NCBI GenBank assembly: GCA_015178975.1
Contig: WHVD01000150.1
Span: 1 to 64,000 of the forward strand
Source of the DNA: Hysterangium stoloniferum
Lineage: Eukaryota; Basidiomycota; Agaricomycetes; Hysterangiales; Hysterangiaceae
DNA: 64,000 nt
Direction of reading: 5' to 3'
A program made the translations under genes and the position numbers. How positions within the stretch are numbered: position 1 is the first letter of the stretch; each line of letters starts with the position of its first letter. The notes under the pieces were generated by a model that was not told the DNA's origin, ran no database searches, and saw only the letters and a program-made list of their open reading frames with translations. Below, piece after piece: positions 22,107 to 33,134 of this stretch.

Positions 22107-22410
22107 CTCAGGTTGATGTCATTGATGATTTCACTTTGATATCATATTATCATCATAGATAAATGATATATAGTATATAAGGGCTATGATAGGAACAAAG
22201 GAAGTCAGTCAGAAAACCTGTATCATGATTATATTATTACTGTATTATATAATCATCAAACTTTTCCGAGTCCTTCTTTGACTTAATTATTCATGAGCCT
22301 CTGTCTCCTATCTTTGCCTCACACTTTATCAACAGGACAAATTAATACTTCGTTGAATGAGGCATTTTTGTTTGATATTGTTGAATATTCTTCAATTGTT
22401 TATTCGACTT
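22107..22410 (+). repeat. Fragment of LTR family C (right piece)
   Basis: GATGTCATTGATGATTTCA, AGTCAGTCAGAAAA, then CTTCGTTGAATGAGGC and TTGAATATTCTTCAA follow the order of the second half of LTR family C at 23370-23640. It is diverged. Confidence 0.55.
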
Positions 22411-22414
22411 TGGA

Positions 22415-23105
22415 GGGTGTTTATAATTACTATAATCTCAAATATTTACTAATAAAAGTCTTATTTTTACAAAACTCCATCTTTAAATAGTGATATCTAT
22501 TCTGAAACAATTATATCATCAAAAAAACAACCATCAGAAATAGTTCTCTATATTACATCTTATACAACCCATAGTTATTTAACAAATTCCATTGTATATA
22601 ATTTCCTTCCTTTTACAGATGCCTACTAATACTTTTATTAGTATTTTGTTTTTTAAAAGTTGTAATGAAGTTATTTCCATGTAAAATATGTAAAATATTA
22701 TTGGAAATTTTTCATACCACAGTTGTCTTTATTAAGTAAAACCTCCTATATATTCTGGGTATGTTGAACCAAGTAGAAATCTGTTTAGATTGACAGATCT
22801 ATTCCGAAGTAATATATATGTATTTAGAGGTGCCAATGATATACATATGCATGGAATGGACTATTTAAAGGTATCTATTTTTTAAAAGTATTAGTGTTTC
22901 AAACTACTAATTTTTTTTATTGTCTAGTCATGTCCAGAAAGATTCATTAGTTTGTAATGTATGAGAGAGTTTAAAACTTTTTGAAAGTTTTAAAAACCAA
23001 ATTATATTTGAATCACATCCCAGATGTTTAAATGACCTTTAGAGTATATTAGAATTTGGTATACTTAATAGTTTTCAGATATCCTCCTTTATTGAGTAAA
23101 ATTCA
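22415..23105 (+). repeat. AT-rich interspersed repeat B, copy 1
   Basis: About 690 bp. It matches in reverse 39640-40275 over almost its full length (about 90% by eye), and its first 180 bp match 38534-38716 in reverse. No reading frame of note. The start resembles GGAGG-TGTTT-TAATTACTATAAT. The ends lack clear inverted repeats, so the class is unknown. Confidence 0.65.
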
Positions 23106-23215
23106 ATTTGTGACAGTAGGACACAGTATAACCAATATCTGGATGGGTCATAGTAGCCAGGTATTGTGAAGACCCAACAGCACTGAGATAAGGAACACTA
23201 CGCATGAAGTCCACC
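23106..23215. other. Short spacer before LTR family C
   Basis: Non-coding. Contains the left flank of the family C LTR. Confidence 0.4.
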
Positions 23216-24172
23216 TGTCACAACCGTCACATGTCACGTATTGTCACAAACATTCAAAGGTAACTTTTGACAACTCTTCAACCTATCGAATTCAACTCGA
23301 CAAACCAAACATTAATCAACACCATCGAATCTCTTTCGACATGTCTCATTTCGACGTCATATATGATTTCATAATTAGTTCATAACATAGTCATAACGAT
23401 ACAATGAAAAGCATAAAAGAGCTACAAAAGAAACGAGGAAAGTCAGTCGAAATATCTGTATATTAGTGATATTAGTAATCTACTTTGTCGTAACTTCTTC
23501 GACAATTACTTCCATGAGTTCTCGTGACTGGTAATAGCCTCTTACTTCATCGACAGGGCGAATATATACTTCGTCGAACGAGGCTTTTGAGTTCGGTTAA
23601 TAGAATATTATTCAACTTTATTGAAGAATAATCGATTCGTGACAGTATATTTCGACTATCAACTGTTGATGAAGCCCAGGACGCGATCCAAGACTACCAA
23701 AGCATCAAGTTCCACAGCACTTCAATCCGTGGCTCCCACTTCTTCACCAAGAGTTATTCAGCCATCGCGAATTCCAGTTTCTCCTTTAACCAAAACTAGA
23801 AGAACTGTGATGTCTTCAATCCGAGAACCCAAAGAAGTTCGAGAAGAACCGATCTTGCCAATTCAAGAATCTGAATCCCCTTTAACTCCTTTGCCCGAAT
23901 CTCCACGACCTGAACCTGTTACATCTGAGGATGAAACAATGTTTTGACATTTCGGAGATGCACTCGGAAAAGTATTGAAGGACCAGATAGTTTCGAAGGA
24001 GCATGAAATCACAGTGAATAAGCCCAAAGAGTTTACCGGAGAAGAACCTTCGATGTTGAAGAATTTTATCGCTCAATGCGAAATGGTCTTTCGATCTCGC
24101 CCAAAATCATTCGAATCCGATCAATCGAAAATTACGATGGTAACTTCGTATTTCTGGAAAACGGCTCAAGAG
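23216..24172 (+). mobile_element. 5' end of a Ty3/gypsy element of family C (LTR plus gag start), truncated
   Basis: A 429-bp LTR at 23216-23644 (TGTCACAACCGTCAC ... TTCGTGACA) is followed by a gag-like frame (MKPRTRSKTTKASSS). Further on is a typical gag core (PKEFTGEEPSMLKNFIAQCE, then FRSRPKSFESDQSKI). It stops abruptly at the LTR of element 2. Nothing of this element is found on the other side of element 2, so it is a broken remnant. Confidence 0.8.
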
Positions 24173-24802
24173 TGTGAGAGGTATGGCGAAATACACTCAG
24201 GAAATATAGTCGGATGAGCTCTTACTATATTTCCTTTATTATTTCTATTTTCTCTCTTTTATTATATCTATAATTAGTTCGACGACCTATGTATGTGGTA
24301 CATCGACTCTTGTGGGCGCACACACGCCAGACTTATGTATTCTAGCGCCCGTAGTTTAGAACTCAGACACTTTTTACACCGCAACCACGACTTACCCAGA
24401 CACCCATTAGTGTCCTGTAAGTTGTGATTGGTGTATCGTCTCGACCGTCATAGACGGGCTTTAGCTATCTACTCTATCAGAGTTTCGAACTGTACCAGTC
24501 GAAACTCAATCCTTATTGCTACTCATGTGGACCACATCCATGCTATTCTATTATTCAACTCTCTAGTACTCTACTCTACTTTTGAGCAGTCGTTCAGAAT
24601 TGCACTAGACAGTCGATTCTACTTATTCGTTTTAGCTCTCTACCTTATTCTAGATAGCTACTTCCTTCTACTGTATTGAACTGAGTAGTCAATATGCATT
24701 CATTCTGTATTAGACTTCGACAGTCAATACATCTTAGTGTCGTACCTAAACGGTCGATATTCTTCGTATATAGAACGGTTAGAACTTCCACTACTCTTCA
24801 CA
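24173..24802 (+). repeat. 5' LTR of element 2
   Basis: Starts TGTGAGAGGTATGG and ends CTACTCTTCACA. The next bases, TGGTGATCCGGGC from 24804, have the form of a primer-binding site, but I cannot name the tRNA. Several sites that are CpG in the 3' LTR are TpG or CpA here. Confidence 0.9.
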
Positions 24803-24878
24803 GTGGTGATCCGGGCTGGACCGCTCTTTCCCTACGAAGAAAAACATTTATTTCAACTATGAAATTCTAAGCACGTAA

Positions 24879-27240
24879 ATGACCACTGGCAAGAACCAAA
24901 CGCCGAAATCTTCGATGAACCCGAGTAGTTCAAAACCTCGTCAAAGACCTGCAAGTCTGGAACCACCCCGTAACGTCACCATGAGGAAGTCTTCATTGAC
25001 TTTCCAAAAACCAGCTCCTCCCGGAAGTTCCATTGAAGCAGTAGCTGGACCGTCAATGGATGCCCCTCCAAGTCCACGAGAAGAACATCCGTCAACTGAG
25101 CAGTTGAACATCCCCGGAGCTAAGGTTGAAACTACCCATGCTCCTGAACCCATTCTCTCGTTCCCGCCTAAACAGGTCATCCTTAAGCAATTCTTTAGGG
25201 GTCATATGATTTACGCCCAGCCCATCGACTTACAATGGGATGTGTACTACGCCGACCGAATTTCTACGGATCATGTTACTCCCTTCATGGAGGAGTACAA
25301 TACGGACCACCCCCTCTTACCGGTGACTGTAGCAGTCTGGTTAGGTCGTTATCAGGCTATTTTATCAGTGCAGGATCTATTCTTACGACCTGGAACCCTT
25401 GAGGACTTGACTCGCTCGATTCCCGAATGGTCGAGTGAAGTTACTTCTGTTATGGAAGGAGGGAGGATGGTTCTTAAACAAGAGGTGTTTTCTTCATTCC
25501 TCAAAGCACTCCGCACGCACGATGACGCGTTACAAATCCTTCACGTCCTACTCAGTGGGGATCACATCGTCCCTAAAGTCGACTACCAGTATATATACAT
25601 TCGGATGCTGGAGGAGTCTCTTAACGGGATTAGTCGGAATTCTTCATTTGCGTATTTTACCTTAAGGGGTCGGTTAAGGCGAAATCAGAGAAGACTCGAT
25701 AAGATGGTTTTGGAAGTGCTTTACCCTTATGGTGATTCCATCCAGGTACCTGATTTGCCCATCTCCACAACCAGCTCGTTTGTTCGTACCCTGAATGGAT
25801 CTCCCGACACTCGTTTCCTTCATTCGCTCAATCGTCCCAATATTTTGCAAGACTTCCCATCGGACATGAGGATGCAAGTTGCGGAATGTCTTCAGGAAAA
25901 AGGAATGGAAATATGCATCCCCCTCTATCAACCTCAACCTCGTTGACCTTTGAATACGGTTGAAATCAAGAGAGGGATCGCGACAGAACCTAGCCCTACC
26001 CCCCATCAGGAAATTCACCGCTCTCGCGTCGCGTTCGAACGAATCCCTGGTAATACGAACATAGGTGATGAACCAACTACGACTAGGAATCGATCAGTCG
26101 CCAACACGGGTCGACCGTCTTTCTCCACTGCATTCACCGAGGGTATAGCTGGTCAGGTTGCTGGTCGAGGATCGCTGAATCCAGTCGACCCTCGCCATTC
26201 CCTCCCGATCTCCTCCAACCCTTTTCTGCCATCAGGAGGACCTCCTAGTAATTCATCTGGGAGTTCTAGTACCTCAAGCTATGGAGGGAATTCGGGACGT
26301 GGGGGGCGTCACGGTAGAGTACCTAACTCTCCCTTTCAAACTCCGATGCAGCCTCGAGCCAGCGCGCCTATCGATGACTTACCTAAGGATAAAAGGATCG
26401 CCCTTAACACCAACGACATCAAGATCAAATGGTCAGACCTTCCCGAATACGATGGGACTCAATCCAAGGCGTTGGATTACATCATGGATATTATGAGCCT
26501 CTCGGAGATCTCTGACTCCATGAGTACATTGTTGGGAGTCGCTCTGCCAAGATGACTCACCGGCGGTGCTAAGATCTGGTGGAGCACCCTAGACCGTGAA
26601 CATCACACTGAATTTAGTCGATCTCACGGATCGTTTCTTTGGGGCATCATAGAAGGATTACTTGGAACTCGTTGGCGCGAATCCTTGGCTCTAGAATGGG
26701 AAGCCATGAAATTTCGACAGGCTGGTCACAATCATGAGACACCCGTTCATTACATTCAGCGAAGGGTCAAGCTCTATCGATTCTTGTACGGGTTCCACCA
26801 AAACTGGAAGGACGAAATGCACAGACTTATCCTGACACTACCCACGGAATGGCTTTATCTTCTACAGGGACAACCTATCGACGACATCATGAGCCTACAG
26901 ACTTACATGAACAATTTACAAGAGGCTCTGATTAACGCTTGGGTTCAAACACATCGAGAACATTATCAGTTTCAGAAACCCAGAGTCATGATCGCCGAGC
27001 AAGACGAGTCGGATCCCTGGCATGAGGAGGAGCACTCTGGAAAAATTGACTCCACTAATCGAGGCCACGTCCTCCTCAGCGAACTCGAGGATAAAACCGT
27101 CCCTAGGAGATCGAACGCTAAGCAGGGTAAGAAACACGGCAAGTTCTTTTTTGAATGAGGTGACAAGAAAAGCATCGCCAAGCCTCTGAAGGAGTGTTGG
27201 ATTTGTGGGAGCTTAGAGCATTTCAAGATCGACTGCCCCC
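24879..27240 (+). pseudogene. gag remnant with zinc knuckle (element 2)
   Basis: The frame opens at a Met at 24879 with a Ser/Pro-rich, basic N-terminus. A long helical region follows, then a Ser/Gly-rich linker near 26230-26300. A capsid-like segment runs from about 26400 to 27000 (LEWEAMKFRQAGHNHETPVH). A CCHC zinc knuckle, CWICGSLEHFKIDC, lies at 27195-27236. This is an unusually long gag for Ty3/gypsy. Broken in a few places, and its end is cut off by the nested LTR. Confidence 0.8.
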
Positions 27241-27293
27241 ATGCGGGCAGGATGTCACACTATATCTCTATTAACAAGTGCTCCGTGCAGAAC

Positions 27294-27939
27294 TGTGAAG
27301 AGTCGATAGATTCTGACTGTTCGATATACGAAGAATAGTGTCTATTCAACTACTATTAGCAGATATTGACCATACAGTACAATACCATAGATTACTAGAC
27401 AAGCTGTACTAGTAAGAAGACACGCTATGTGTCACAAGAGCAGCTGTACAGTTGCTCTTGACGGCTAGAATGAAGGAATGAAAGAGTTGACCTTCACGGT
27501 ACAACTCGCAGCTAGATGTAAAGTAGATAATCAACGCGAAGTTGAATATCTAGAGTAAAGAAATAATAGCGCGAGTCGACTATAATGTCGACTAGCGCAA
27601 AGACCTTAGATTGGAACTCGACCTTCGCGGTTCGAGTCCGAAGTACGTTAGTATGCAAGAGAATACTACCTTTTAAAGGTAGTTGAAACGTTACCCTTGA
27701 CACCTCTCGCTATTCGACGTCTGGGTCATTTACGAGGTGGTGTCTGCTGGGTAAAAGTTGTCTGTCTCTTTTGGCGCCGAGAGCGCCCATACGTATACAC
27801 AAAGCTTCGAACTACAAAATCAAGGTGTGCTCGAAATATAGAAAGAATATAAAGAAAGAAAATAAAAGGTAAATAATAAAGTACTATAATCCAGTTATTA
27901 TTCCTTAGTCCAGGTATGCATATATGCATACCCTTTACA
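27294..27939 (-). repeat. Solo LTR family 1 nested in element 2, AGAAC target duplication
   Basis: A 646-bp reverse copy of the element 1 LTR (TGTGAAGAGTCGATAG ... GCATACCCTTTACA). It is flanked by AGAAC at 27289-27293 and AGAAC at 27940-27944. Element 2 coding sequence continues on both sides, so this insertion is younger than element 2. Confidence 0.93.
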
Positions 27940-30900
27940 AGAACCCAATGGAGGAGGCGGAGGATCAAAGGGCTTATGAAACGGTTTATGGATTAAGTGT
28001 ACAGGGACAAGTACATAACATTGATGAGGAATCGATTTTCATTTCTGTCTACCTTCCTCAGCCAGAGGACAACATCGTTTCAGACATGAAAGCATCCTCG
28101 AATGAGAACGAGACATCGCAAGTTTATGTTTGTATATCAGACCATGATTTTCTTGAGAAAGGAGACTGGCTAGACGCTCATCGTCAGAACCGTGAAGGTC
28201 TGACTGAGACGAGAGTTTTATTGTGACCTGAACCTCCCACCATTGAGGAAATCGTCGACGAGGACACATTTGCGAACCGATCTAAGGAAATAAGTCAAAC
28301 CTACATTATAGAAGACCCCTCTGAGTCAGAGGGATCGGAGGAGGAGAGCTTCCCCTTTGACCCAGGGCAATTACCCGACTTGATTCCTTGCGATGAGTCA
28401 GACTCTGAAGCGGACGACTCTATTTCGAACGCTCCCAAGGTACCTAACGGTAGACGTATCAGGAGGAACATCAAACTGGCTGCAAGAAAAGAAAGCAAAA
28501 GACCTAGAGTTCAATACCCCCGATCCAGTCGACTTATGAAAGAGGATTCGACTATTATCTATCGCAGAAGGGACCCTCCGGGTGGATATTCCAGTATTGG
28601 GATTTCAGCATTACACGTCTATGGATGCGTAGGGAATTCAGAAGCCTCAAATCCTATTAAAATCAGGCTGGACGCCGGAGCTGACCTCTCCTTAATCTCG
28701 GAGGATTTCTATAAGGAACTAGAGGACCGCCCTAAACTCAAGCAAGGACTCAAGCTGCGCCTCATACAACTTACCGGTAATGCCAAAGTATTAGGATACG
28801 TCAACGTCCCCATTTATCTCGAGGACGACACCGGTATACTCCTCAAATTTACTGCTGAGACGTATGTTGTCCGAGGTATGACCGTCCCGATCCTTCTTGG
28901 AGAAGACTTTCACGTGAACTATGAGATCGGGACACTGCGAGACCAACCCCTGGGTTCCAGATTGATTTTGCCTGGGAGAGCAGGATCTATTCCAGCCAGT
29001 TCTTCCAAAAAGCCGCAGCCTTTAACCTTTTCGATTAGCAAGATCCCCTTTGAGGAATTAGCCAATGACTCGTCTGAATTGACTTCCAAACCAGACAAAG
29101 GAGTGCATACTGAAAGAGTCACATGGGCCTTACAAGATTGTACTATAGAACCGGAATCAGCTTGATTAGTACCAATCTTTGTAGGAGATCTTATTGGTGA
29201 CCAATGGATAGTCGAGGGAGTTGTCTTGCAGAACGACGATGGGAGTATACTAGCTGCTCCCACCACTGCCATCTCTAGGGAATGTGCCGCGATACCTCTC
29301 ACTAATCCCTCTCTGACGCCAAGAATCATCAGACGAGGGGAAACCGTTGGATTAATTCATGACGCGAACAAATGGGCCCAGACTCCTAGATCTTTGACTG
29401 AGAGGGCATCAATGCAGTCGACAGCAACTAAGATCGCCCATCTCGTCGAAAGTCTATCAAGAATAGAAGAGGAACGTGTCCTTAATCCTCAATCTTCCAG
29501 GCTGCCCCTGGAACGGGAACTCGCAGACGATTTCGACCTGGCAGGCCCCAAAATGTCAGAAGTTGCCACCACGGAAACGTTTCATGCAGAAGATCTGCAT
29601 AAGCTAGTTAATTTAGGTCCTGACATCCCTACCGATGTCTTCTCCCACTTGGAGTCAGTATTAACTAAGAACATCCTAGCTTTTGGAGTAGACGGGCGTT
29701 TAGGACAAGTAGATGTCAAGGTCAATGTCCCCTTAAAAGATGGCGCACAACCCATTTCAATGTTAATGTTTCCAACCTCCCCGGCTAATAGGAAAGTCAT
29801 TGACGAACATGGACACTTGGTTCCAACAGGGAGTGATTGAACCGTCCAAGAGTCCTTGGGGGGCGCCAGCCTTTGTCGTCTATCGCAATGGGAAACCACG
29901 AGTAGTGATTGACTATAGAAAGTTGAACAGCCTAATGGTTCCTGATGAATTTCTGCTGCCGCGTCAATCGGAAATCATGCAGGTGCTCTCGGGATCCAAC
30001 ATCTTATCTTCTTTCGATGCACTAGCTGGTTTTACCCAACTTGAAATAGTTAGAGGAAGATAAGCCGAAGACAGCCTTCAGATCCCATTGAGGACTGTGG
30101 CAATTCAGGAGAATGCCTTTGGACTTCATAATGGACCTTCTATATTCCAAAGGGTTATGCAAACCGTACTTGCACCCTACTTATGGATATTCTGCCTAGT
30201 TTATATTGACGACATCGTGATCTTTTCTAAGACATGGGACGATCATCTAGAGCATTTGGACCAGGTCCTACAAGCCATCATTGCAGCGGGAATCACTCTC
30301 TCGCCCAAAAATGTGCTACATGGGGTATAATTCGATTCTACTACTAGGACATAAGGTGTCTAGACTCTGGCTTTTCGACCCATCAAGAAAAGGTCGCTGC
30401 TATATTGGAATTAGCCACACCTTCTAAGATAGCAGACCTTCAACATTTTCTTCGGAATGGTTCTGTACTTCTCTGCTTACATACCATTCTACTCCTGGAC
30501 GGTTGCTCCTGCTTTTCAACCTCTTAAAGAAAGGAGTTCGTTGGCATTGGGATTCAGAACACGCCCGAGCTTTTGAAGACATCAAAGTTGCGTTGAGTTC
30601 AGCTCCAGTACTTGGACACCCTGCGAGCGGTATGCCTTATAGGTTATACACAGACGCTTCGGACTTCGCGCTGGGATGTTGCCTCCAGCAAATACAAAAA
30701 ATGACGCTTAAGGACCTAAAGGATACGAAAATTTATGCCCAAGCAAGGACAGCTTTCGATCAATCACGAGACGTCCCCATTTTTGTTACTCGTTATAAAA
30801 CCAAGGAGCCGGAATTCACCTGGACGGATTCCTGGGCCGCAGATTTTGATGACACCAGTGTCACAGTCGAACACGTTATCGCCTATTGGAGCCGTACACT

Positions 30901-32939
30901 CAAGAAAGCGGAATGTAACTACTCAGCCACAGAGCGAGAAGCGTTAGCTGCTAAAGAAAGATTGGTCCATTTCCAGCCCTTTATCGAGGGAGAACATGTC
31001 CTTTTGATCACTGACCATGTGGCATTACAATGGGCCAGATCTTACAAGAATACTAATCGTAGACTGGCCGCATGGGGGGCGGTATACGCTGCATACCCCG
31101 GTCTGGAAATCCTACATAGAGCAGGACAGATACACAGCAACGTTGACCCATTATCTAGACTTCCTCGAGTACCTGACTGTGCTAGCCCCGTGAGAGACGA
31201 TCTCTTACCAATCGTAGCGGACTCTTATAACCGGAATGACAACGAGACATTATGGGAGAACAAACCAGCAGAAAAGGCCATCTTTCTCACTCATCACGAG
31301 TTAGTCAAACCTGTCGGAACAGTCAAAGAGGTCCCCCAAACGAAATGGGACTTGCACAACCTTCCCAGAAACGATGAGACTGATGAGGCGGATTTTACTC
31401 TCTCGAATCCACAATTGCTTATAGAGATCGATGAGAATTATGCTAAGGAACTTCACGATGGATACCAGAAAGATCCCGCCTTCAGGAATTATTACGCCGC
31501 CGATCCCATTTCTCCAAACATGGTAGCCACTCCTTCACATTATTTTATCGGCAAGAATAAGCTATTGTTCTTTCGAGATTCGGACTGGAAAAGTCGAATC
31601 TGCGTTCCTAGCAGCATGACGACAACCATACTCAAGCTGATACATGATAATCCTTTCGAAGGAGCTCATGCAGGCGGCCACAGGCTTTTTAATCTGATGA
31701 AAGACCGTTTCTTCTGGCCGAGGATGTTGCATGACTGCGTGGCGTACGCTCGCAGCTGTGACATATGCCAGAAAACTAAAATTGATCATTCCGCTCGACA
31801 AGGAGCTCTTTGACCCACGGATGTACCCCTAAGGCCGTTTGAGGTTGTCTCGATGGACCTGATTACCGGATTGCCTCCTTATACAGAGGGTGGTTATTCT
31901 GCCATCTTCATCGCCATGGATAAACTCACGCGTTTCTTAATCTGTGAACCCACTACTTCAGATCTATCCGCAGAAGGATTCACGCGAATCTTCATGAATA
32001 AAGTAGCCGCTCCTTTTCGGCCTGCCTTCAAGGATAATCTGTGATCGAGACAAGAGATGGACCTGTAGGTTCTGGAGAGAAGTCTGCAAAGTATACAGAA
32101 GTGCCCTTGCAGTATCCTCGTCCCACCATCCTCAGACCGACGGTCAAACGGAGAACGCTAATGCAATTGTGGAGCAAATGCTCAGAGCGTACTGCGCCTC
32201 TTCGAAGGAGGAATGGTCTAAATGGACTCAAGTAGTGGCTCATACCTACAATTCGACGGTTCAAAGCTCAACAAGCTATGCGCCGGCCTTTTTGCTGATG
32301 GGCTACTTACCAAGAGGAATGTCTAGCTGTCTAGGAGGGGATGACCCTCTGGTCCCCAGAGAATTATCGGATAGCCCTGTAGCCGACCAATGGATCTTAG
32401 AATTGGAAAATCACCGACAAGCAGCGCGGGATTTGATTGCGCGAGCACAAGAAACCCAAGCTCGCAGTTACAACAAGAGATGGAGATTAGTGGAAGATAT
32501 CTCAGAGGGGGATTATGTTCTGAATAATCCCCATTCTCTCGAGCTTGTCGAAGCCAAGGGACCCAGAAGAAAACTTATACAAAGCCAGATAGGGCCATTT
32601 GAGGTCTTGGAAAAGATCAATCCTCAAGTCTTCTGACTCCGCATTCCCTCGGAATATCAATTACATCCAGTGATTAATCGAGACCATCTTAAAAAGTACC
32701 ACCTCTCCCCTAAGGAATTCAGATCCAGGGAGCTACTCGAGAACCCTCGAGAACTCAATCGTAACGATGAGGAGTACGAAGTAGAAGCTATAGTAGGGCA
32801 CAAAAAGCATCAAAATCGACTCCTTTTCCAGGTTCGATGGAAAGGATATGGACCAGAGGAGGACACTTGGTTAAACGGCAATGACCTTCGTAATGCTCCT
32901 GCTCTTCTTAGAGCTTACAAGACTATTTATCGAATTTAA
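27940..32939 (+). pseudogene. pol remnant with chromodomain (element 2)
   Basis: In order: an acidic linker; a protease (ADLSLISEDFYKEL near 28680); reverse transcriptase with YIDD near 30205; RNase H (YTDASDFALG near 30645, then a long open stretch to about 31810); integrase to about 32400; and a chromodomain at about 32770-32930 (VRWKGYGPEEDTWL). It follows the element 1 pol closely. Several breaks; a fossil. Confidence 0.9.
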
Positions 32940-33050
32940 TGATCATTTCACATCCTTACGACGACAACACTGTTTATCTACTTCTAGCTCTACCCCCCCA
33001 CTTTCTTCCCCCTCAGCCTTTCACTTCAATAACCGAGCAGAGCTTGAAAT

Positions 33051-33060
33051 TAATATAAAA
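33051..33060 (+). promoter_or_regulatory. TATA-like box before third coding region of element 2
   Basis: TAATATAAAA lies 75-85 bp before the first Met of the third coding region, in the same place as TATATATAAA of element 1. The neighbouring bases are alignable between the two elements. A promoter role is inferred. Confidence 0.4.
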
Positions 33061-33134
33061 TATGTAAATTTGCTAAAGAAAATTTTATTCCCCCTATCTC
33101 TTCCCTCCACGTCAACCTCTCTAATCAGTACACT

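Noticed and set aside
27629-27639. Same GGTTCGAGTCC inside a family 1 LTR
   Set aside because: It is part of the LTR in all copies; no cloverleaf.
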